From a bacterium (GTDB lineage Bacteria > Auribacterota > UBA3054): a stretch of DNA of 17,143 nt. Below the pieces are notes generated by a model, which saw only the letters and a list, made by a program, of their open reading frames with translations, was not told the DNA's origin and did no database searches. The translations under genes and the position numbers were made by a program. This document shows positions 12,498 to 17,143 of this stretch, piece by piece. Every line of letters starts with the position of its first letter. Position 1 is the stretch's first letter. The DNA lies in the NCBI GenBank assembly GCA_017444325.1, contig JAFSWV010000076.1, positions 1 through 17,143 of the forward strand. Direction: 5' to 3'.

Positions 12498-15400
12498 ATG
12501 GCTCGCAAAAAAGAGTGTATGGACGGCAATACCGCTGCCGCTCATGTGGCGCACGCCACGAACGAAGTGATCGCCATTTACCCGATCACGCCTTCTTCGC
12601 CGATGGGCGAAATCTCCGACGCTAAATCAGCCGCCAATCAGCCGAACATCTGGGGCACCATCCCCTCCGTGTCCGAGCTGCAGTCCGAAGGCGGCGCCTC
12701 CGGCGCTGTGCACGGCGCCCTTACTTCTGGCGCTTTGACGACGACCTTCACGGCCTCCCAGGGTCTTCTTCTGATGATCCCGAATATGTACAAGATCGCC
12801 GGCGAACTGACCTCCACGGTCTTCCACGTCACCGCCCGCGCCTTGGCCTGCCAGGGTCTTTCAATTTTCGGCGATCATTCCGACGTGATGGCCGTTCGTC
12901 AGACCGGCTTCGCCATGCTCTGCTCCAACACGGTGCAGGAAGTCATGGACTTCGCCCTCATCGCCCAGAAAGCCACCCTGACCAGCAGGGTTCCTTTCGT
13001 GCACTTCTTTGACGGCTTCAGAACTTCTCATGAGATTCAGAAGATCGAAGTTCTCGACTACGAAGACATGAAGAAGATGATCCCCTTCGACCTCGTCTTA
13101 GAAAACCGCAAGCGCGGCCTCTGCCCGGACCGCCCCTCCATGCGCGGCACCGCCCAGAACCCTGACGTTTACTTCCAGGGCCGCGAGACCGTCAACAAGT
13201 ATTATCAGGCTTGCCCGCAGCTCGTGCAGGACGCCATGGATGAATTCGCCAAGATCGTCGGCCGTCAGTACAAAGTTTACGAGTACGTCGGACATCCCGA
13301 AGCCGAGAACGTCGTGGTGGCCATGGGCTCCGGCGCCGGCACGATGGAAGAAGTCGTGACCGCTCTCGCCAAGCAGGGCAAGAAAGTCGGTCTTGTGAAA
13401 GTCCGCCTGTTCCGTCCGTTTGCCGGCGAACTCTTTGCGGCCGCTCTCCCCGCTTCCGTTAAGCGCGTCGCGGTCCTCGACAGGACCAAAGAGCCCGGCT
13501 CCCAGGGCGAACCCTTGTACGAAGACGTTTGCTCCGCCATCGCCGAAGCCGTCCAGACCGGCAAAGCCAAATTCGCTATGCCGACCATCGTCGGCGGCCG
13601 CTACGGCTTGGGCAGCAAGGAATTCACCGACGCCATGTGCAAAGGCATCCTCGACAACCTCGAAGCCAAAGAGCCGAAGAATCACTTCACCATCGGCATC
13701 AACGACGACGTTATGGGCACCTCCCTTCCTTACGATCCTGCCTGGCAGGCTGAGGAAAACACCGACACCTATTGCGCCATGTTCTACGGCCTCGGTTCCG
13801 ACGGTACGGTCGGCGCCAACAAGAACTCCATTAAGATCATCGGCAACTACACCGACAACTACGCTCAGGGCTACTTCGTGTACGACTCCAAGAAGGCCGG
13901 CGGTCTGACGACCTCCCACCTCCGCTTCGGCAAGAACCCCATCGCGAGCGCTTACCTTATCACGAAGGCTGACTTCATCGCCTGCCACCAGTACTCCTTC
14001 CTTGAGAAGTATGACATGCTCTCCAATCTCAAAGAAGGCGGCATCTTCCTCGTCTCCTCTCTCTACGACACCGCGGAAGAGACCTGGCAGCACCTGCCCA
14101 AGAAGGTCCAGGAACAGCTGATCGCCAAAAAAGCCCGCTTCTTCACGGTCAACGCCATCAAAGAAGCCGAGAAGATCGGCCTCGGCAGCCGCACTAACAC
14201 CATTCTGCAGACTGCCTTCTTCATGATCTCTAAGGTCATGGATCCCGAGACCGCGGTCGCCAAGATCAGGGAATACATCGTCAAGTCCTATTCCAAGAAG
14301 GGCGAAGCCGTCGTGGCCATGAACAACAAGGCCGTGGACGCCGGCTTGCAGGCCGTTTCCGAAATGCCGAAGGACAAGATGGTCGTCAACACCGAAAAAC
14401 CGATGAAGCCCGCCGTCCCGGCCGACGCTCCGGAATTCGTCCAGAAGGTGACGGGCGTCATGATCGCCGGCAACGGCAACGATCTGCCTGTCTCCGCCAT
14501 GCCGGTGGACGGCACCTTCCCGACCGCCACGACGCAGTACGAGAAGAGAAACATCGCCGTCAACATCCCGGTCTGGGATCCCAACACTTGTATCCAGTGC
14601 GGCATGTGCTCCCTGTATTGCCCGCACACTGCCATCCGCATCAAAGCCTACGAGCCGAAGGCTGCTGAAGGCGCTCCTGAGACCTTCAAGAGCACGGACG
14701 CCAAGACACCTGCTTTCGCCGGCTTGAAGTTCACGGTCCAGATCGCTCCGGAAGACTGCACGGGCTGCGGCGCCTGCGTCGAAATGTGCCCCGCCAAGTC
14801 TAAGACCGAGGAAGGCAAGAAAGCCATCAATATGCAGAAGCAGGAGCCTTTGAGAGAAGCCGAAGCCAAGAACTACGCCTTCTTCCTCGCTCTGCCTGAA
14901 ACGAAAGCCGAACTGGCCAACCCGACCACCGTCAAGGGCAGCCAGCTCCGCCGCCCGCTCTTTGAGTACAGCGGCGCCTGCGCCGGCTGCGGCGAAACTC
15001 CGTATGTGAAACTGCTCTCTCAGCTCTTCGGCGACAGAGCCATGATCGCCAACGCGACGGGCTGCTCCTCCATTTACGGCGGCAACCTGCCGACCACGCC
15101 GTACGCCAAGCGCGCCGACGGCCGCGGCCCGGCCTGGTCCAACTCCCTCTTCGAAGACAACGCGGAATTCGGTCTCGGCATGAGACTGGGCGTCGATAAG
15201 TTCAAAGGCTTCGCCCTCGAACTGATAGACAAGCTCTTATCCTGCGATTGCTCCGCCGAGTGCAAGCCGCTCCTCGAAGCCATCAAGAACGCTCCTCAGA
15301 CCAACCAGACCGAGATCGAAGAGCAGCGCGCCAGAGTCGCCGAACTCAAAGAGCGCCTCGCCAAGTGCGACAAGCAGGAAGCCAAGCAGCTCTACTCCCT

Positions 15401-16058
15401 CGCCGACTACCTCGTCAAGAAGTCCGTCTGGATCCTTGGCGGCGACGGCTGGGCTTACGACATCGGCTACGGCGGACTCGACCACGTCATCGCCTCCGGC
15501 AAGAACGTCAACATCCTGGTCCTCGACACGGAAGTCTACAGTAACACCGGCGGCCAGATGTCCAAGGCTACCCCGCTTGGCGCCAAGGCCCTCTTCGCGG
15601 CCGGCGGCAAGAGAATGCCGAAGAAAGACCTCGGCATGATCGCCATGACCTACGGCAACGTCTATGTCGCTTCCGTCTCCTTGGGCGCCAACCCCGCCCA
15701 GGCTGTCAAAGCCTTCAACGAGGCTGAAGCCTACGATGGTCCGTCGCTGATCATCTGCTACGCTCACTGCATCGCCCATGGCATCAACATGACGACCGGT
15801 TTGCGTGAACAGCAGAAAGCCGTCAACAGTGGCGCCTGGCTCCTCTATCGCTACAACCCGATGCTCGAGAAGCCTCTGCAGCTCGATAGTAAGGCTCCGA
15901 CGCTCCCGTACAGCGAGTACGCCTTCGGCGAAAACCGCTTCCGTCAGCTGAAAGCCCAGGATCCCGCCACCGCGGAAGCCCTGGTCGAAAAAGGCGCGAA
16001 ACTGATGGAACGCCGCTTCAAGCTTTATCAGAAACTCTCAGAAATAGAGCTTGACTAA
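12498..16058 (+). CDS. nifJ: Pyruvate:ferredoxin (flavodoxin) oxidoreductase, single-chain
   Basis: This 1186-residue cytosolic enzyme oxidises pyruvate with CoA to acetyl-CoA and CO2, reducing ferredoxin or flavodoxin, and is central to anaerobic metabolism. Full family length. Domain I opens with DGNTAAAHVAHATNEVIAIYPITPSSPMGE. The CoA-side domains follow. A two-cluster ferredoxin domain has Cys 698/701/704/708 (CIQCGMCSLYCP) and 754/757/760/764 (CTGCGACVEMC). The C-terminal TPP domain has proximal-cluster Cys 828 and 831 (GACAGCGETPY), 856 (ATGCSS) and 1087 (CYAHCIAHG), with spacing like the Desulfovibrio africanus enzyme. The TPP motif runs GGDGWAYDIGYGG to NTGGQMS. The ribosome site AAGGAA lies 4 bases before the ATG. 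Codons favour GCC, AAG, ATC and GGC strongly, consistent with high expression. It is monocistronic between a strong promoter and a strong terminator. A related 2-oxoacid specificity is possible but pyruvate is most likely. Confidence 0.97.
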   Translation: MARKKECMDGNTAAAHVAHATNEVIAIYPITPSSPMGEISDAKSAANQPNIWGTIPSVSELQSEGGASGAVHGALTSGALTTTFTASQGLLLMIPNMYKIAGELTSTVFHVTARALACQGLSIFGDHSDVMAVRQTGFAMLCSNTVQEVMDFALIAQKATLTSRVPFVHFFDGFRTSHEIQKIEVLDYEDMKKMIPFDLVLENRKRGLCPDRPSMRGTAQNPDVYFQGRETVNKYYQACPQLVQDAMDEFAKIVGRQYKVYEYVGHPEAENVVVAMGSGAGTMEEVVTALAKQGKKVGLVKVRLFRPFAGELFAAALPASVKRVAVLDRTKEPGSQGEPLYEDVCSAIAEAVQTGKAKFAMPTIVGGRYGLGSKEFTDAMCKGILDNLEAKEPKNHFTIGINDDVMGTSLPYDPAWQAEENTDTYCAMFYGLGSDGTVGANKNSIKIIGNYTDNYAQGYFVYDSKKAGGLTTSHLRFGKNPIASAYLITKADFIACHQYSFLEKYDMLSNLKEGGIFLVSSLYDTAEETWQHLPKKVQEQLIAKKARFFTVNAIKEAEKIGLGSRTNTILQTAFFMISKVMDPETAVAKIREYIVKSYSKKGEAVVAMNNKAVDAGLQAVSEMPKDKMVVNTEKPMKPAVPADAPEFVQKVTGVMIAGNGNDLPVSAMPVDGTFPTATTQYEKRNIAVNIPVWDPNTCIQCGMCSLYCPHTAIRIKAYEPKAAEGAPETFKSTDAKTPAFAGLKFTVQIAPEDCTGCGACVEMCPAKSKTEEGKKAINMQKQEPLREAEAKNYAFFLALPETKAELANPTTVKGSQLRRPLFEYSGACAGCGETPYVKLLSQLFGDRAMIANATGCSSIYGGNLPTTPYAKRADGRGPAWSNSLFEDNAEFGLGMRLGVDKFKGFALELIDKLLSCDCSAECKPLLEAIKNAPQTNQTEIEEQRARVAELKERLAKCDKQEAKQLYSLADYLVKKSVWILGGDGWAYDIGYGGLDHVIASGKNVNILVLDTEVYSNTGGQMSKATPLGAKALFAAGGKRMPKKDLGMIAMTYGNVYVASVSLGANPAQAVKAFNEAEAYDGPSLIICYAHCIAHGINMTTGLREQQKAVNSGAWLLYRYNPMLEKPLQLDSKAPTLPYSEYAFGENRFRQLKAQDPATAEALVEKGAKLMERRFKLYQKLSEIELD

Positions 16059-16065
16059 AAAAGAG

Positions 16066-16097
16066 AAAGCGGAGCGGCGTGCGCCGCTCCGCTTTTT
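16066..16097 (+). terminator. Rho-independent terminator of nifJ
   Basis: A 13-bp perfect stem, AAAGCGGAGCGGC (16066-16078) with GCCGCTCCGCTTT (16083-16095), closes a GTGC loop and runs into TTTTT. It starts 7 bases after the nifJ stop. The A-rich left flank would let it act on the opposite strand too. Confidence 0.95.
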
Positions 16098-16122
16098 AAA
16101 AACAAACACCAATAGGGACCTT

Positions 16123-17143
16123 TTGAAAATCTCCCAACGCCTCCTAGGCATACTTCTTTCAGCAGCGCTTCTGCTGTCCGCCTGCTCACAATCGGGCGGA
16201 GTTCCCGACAGCCTTGAAGCGCAGGACGCCAACCGCTGCCTCGGCGATTCTACCGAGATCCAGTGCATGGCGGTCAAAGTCTTCAATTCCTCCGGCAGGC
16301 CTGTTCCGGGCGTTAAAATTTCTTTTGAGTCGGACGACGGCGCCGTTACTTTCCCCAACGAAAAGAGCGTCCAGTCCGACGAAAAAGGCCTCGCCCAGGC
16401 GGTGGTAAAGATCGCGCCCACTCCCGGCACGCACCACGCCAAGGCCAGCTTCCGTCTCCCTGACGGCACGAAGAAAGAGACGACCTTCTCCTTCCACTGG
16501 GGCGTACTCGTTACGGGCGACCATCAGCAGGCCGTCAGCGGCCTCTCCAGCAAGGAACCACTTTCCCTCAGTTTCTGCAACGACGACGGGAGTCCCAGAA
16601 CCGACGTTCCCGTCCACTTCTTCTGCGAGGGCTCCTCGCCCAAAGTAGAATTCAGCGCCGACACTTTGACTTCCGACGAAAACGGCCAGGTCAAAGTCTT
16701 CATCAAGGGCGCGAAAGTTTCCGGCAAAAGCTATCTCAGGGCGGAAGTCCCCTCCTACGACAGCTTCTGCTTCACCGTCCAGACCGTCGACAAGAGCGCT
16801 CTTTTCCTTAAGATCTGCGGCTTCTTCTCGCTCTTCTATCTCGGTCTGGTCTTCATGTCCTTCGGTCTGAGGACTGCCGCCAGCGAAAAATTAAAGGCCC
16901 TCTTCAACTCTAAGGAACGCCGTCCCATCGCGGACCTTCTCAAGGGCGCCTTCGTCACAGCTATATTGCAGTCTTCCGGCGCCGCCAGCGACATGGTCGT
17001 CGGCTTTGTCAACGCCGGCATCCTCACGCTTTCCGTTTCCGTTCCGCTGATCCTTGGCTGCAACATTGGCTCGACCATCGCGCCGCAAATAATGGCCTGC
17101 AGGCTTTACAGCCTCATCATGCCGGCCCTTGTTCTCGGCGCCA
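16123..17143 (+). CDS. Lipoprotein-type, Ig-like-domain Na+/phosphate cotransporter fusion (partial, runs off right edge)
   Basis: The frame opens at TTG 16123, 5 bases after an AGGG, and stays open for 340 codons to the edge. No ATG gives a signal peptide; the TTG start gives a lipoprotein signal M(TTG)KISQRLLGILLSAALLLSAC with lipobox LSAC and Cys21. Residues about 45-126 and 127-222 read as two beta-sandwich Ig/invasin-like repeats (GRPVPGVKISFES with SDEKGLAQAVVKI; TDVPVHFFCEG with SDENGQVKVFIKG). From about 226 a membrane region begins (ICGFFSLFYLGLVFMSFGLR). It runs into the Na/Pi-cotransporter signature AILQSSGAASDMVVGFVNAG at 281-300 and LILGCNIGSTIA. The family norm is QSSS and GaNiGTT, so both motifs are slightly altered. 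The second repeat of the transporter lies beyond the window. It sits only 25 bases after the nifJ terminator and no promoter is evident. The phosphate substrate is inferred from family. Confidence 0.8.
   Translation, partial: MKISQRLLGILLSAALLLSACSQSGGVPDSLEAQDANRCLGDSTEIQCMAVKVFNSSGRPVPGVKISFESDDGAVTFPNEKSVQSDEKGLAQAVVKIAPTPGTHHAKASFRLPDGTKKETTFSFHWGVLVTGDHQQAVSGLSSKEPLSLSFCNDDGSPRTDVPVHFFCEGSSPKVEFSADTLTSDENGQVKVFIKGAKVSGKSYLRAEVPSYDSFCFTVQTVDKSALFLKICGFFSLFYLGLVFMSFGLRTAASEKLKALFNSKERRPIADLLKGAFVTAILQSSGAASDMVVGFVNAGILTLSVSVPLILGCNIGSTIAPQIMACRLYSLIMPALVLGA

Noticed and set aside
13098..14627. Long open frame (about 509 codons) on the minus strand opposite nifJ
   Set aside because: It is a by-product of the strong GCC/GGC/AAG codon bias of nifJ; the His/Val/Gly/Asp-rich translation has no motif.
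1..17143. CRISPR arrays, insertion sequences, prophage or integrase genes
   Set aside because: No repeated spacer-like units, no terminal inverted repeats flanking a transposase and no phage-type proteins were seen.

Overview
The window looks like chromosome from an anaerobic, diderm (Gram-negative-type) bacterium of moderately high GC content. The evidence for anaerobic metabolism is a full-length pyruvate:ferredoxin oxidoreductase and the start of a formate--tetrahydrofolate ligase. The evidence for an outer membrane is a TolC-type protein, two lipobox lipoproteins and a periplasmic adaptor. Promoters fit a sigma70-like consensus, and all three tRNA genes encode their CCA end. I cannot name the phylum from this sequence. 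There are no transposons, phage genes or CRISPR arrays, and no gene-free stretch exceeds 300 bases.

Left part (1-3300). The beginning of fhs runs off the left edge on the minus strand. Its family-typical N-terminus is split by an apparent 2-base deletion. A divergent MTA/SAH deaminase-type amidohydrolase (mtaD-like) follows on the plus strand. It abuts, tail to tail and with zero spacing, a possible 26-residue membrane microprotein that sits 2 bases downstream of metX. Upstream of metX are tRNA-Tyr and tRNA-Thr with a strong promoter. A rho-independent terminator lies between the tRNAs and metX, and it has a possible alternative pairing partner.

Middle part (3293-12335), all on the minus strand. 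Read in the direction of transcription, the order is tRNA-Val, a MacA-like adaptor, a lipoprotein of unknown function, a MacB-type ATPase, a MacB-type permease, a TolC-family outer-membrane protein (with its own promoter), proS and argJ. The first five proteins form a tripartite efflux pump in which the ATPase and permease are separate polypeptides and a lipoprotein is built into the operon. The genes are packed with gaps of 1-17 bases, apart from a roughly 110-base gap before tolC.

Right part (12335-17143). Back-to-back promoters drive tRNA-Val leftward and PFOR rightward. PFOR ends in a textbook terminator. Downstream, a gene that starts with TTG and runs off the right edge encodes a lipoprotein signal, two Ig-like domains and the first half of a Na+/phosphate cotransporter domain. 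This is the most unusual protein architecture in the window.

The main points for a second look are the lipoprotein/Ig/Na-Pi fusion, the broken fhs N-terminus, the efflux-operon lipoprotein, C33 in tRNA-Val, the terminator with a possible antiterminator before metX, the insertion in the MetX active-site region, and the recurring TGN extended -10 promoters.
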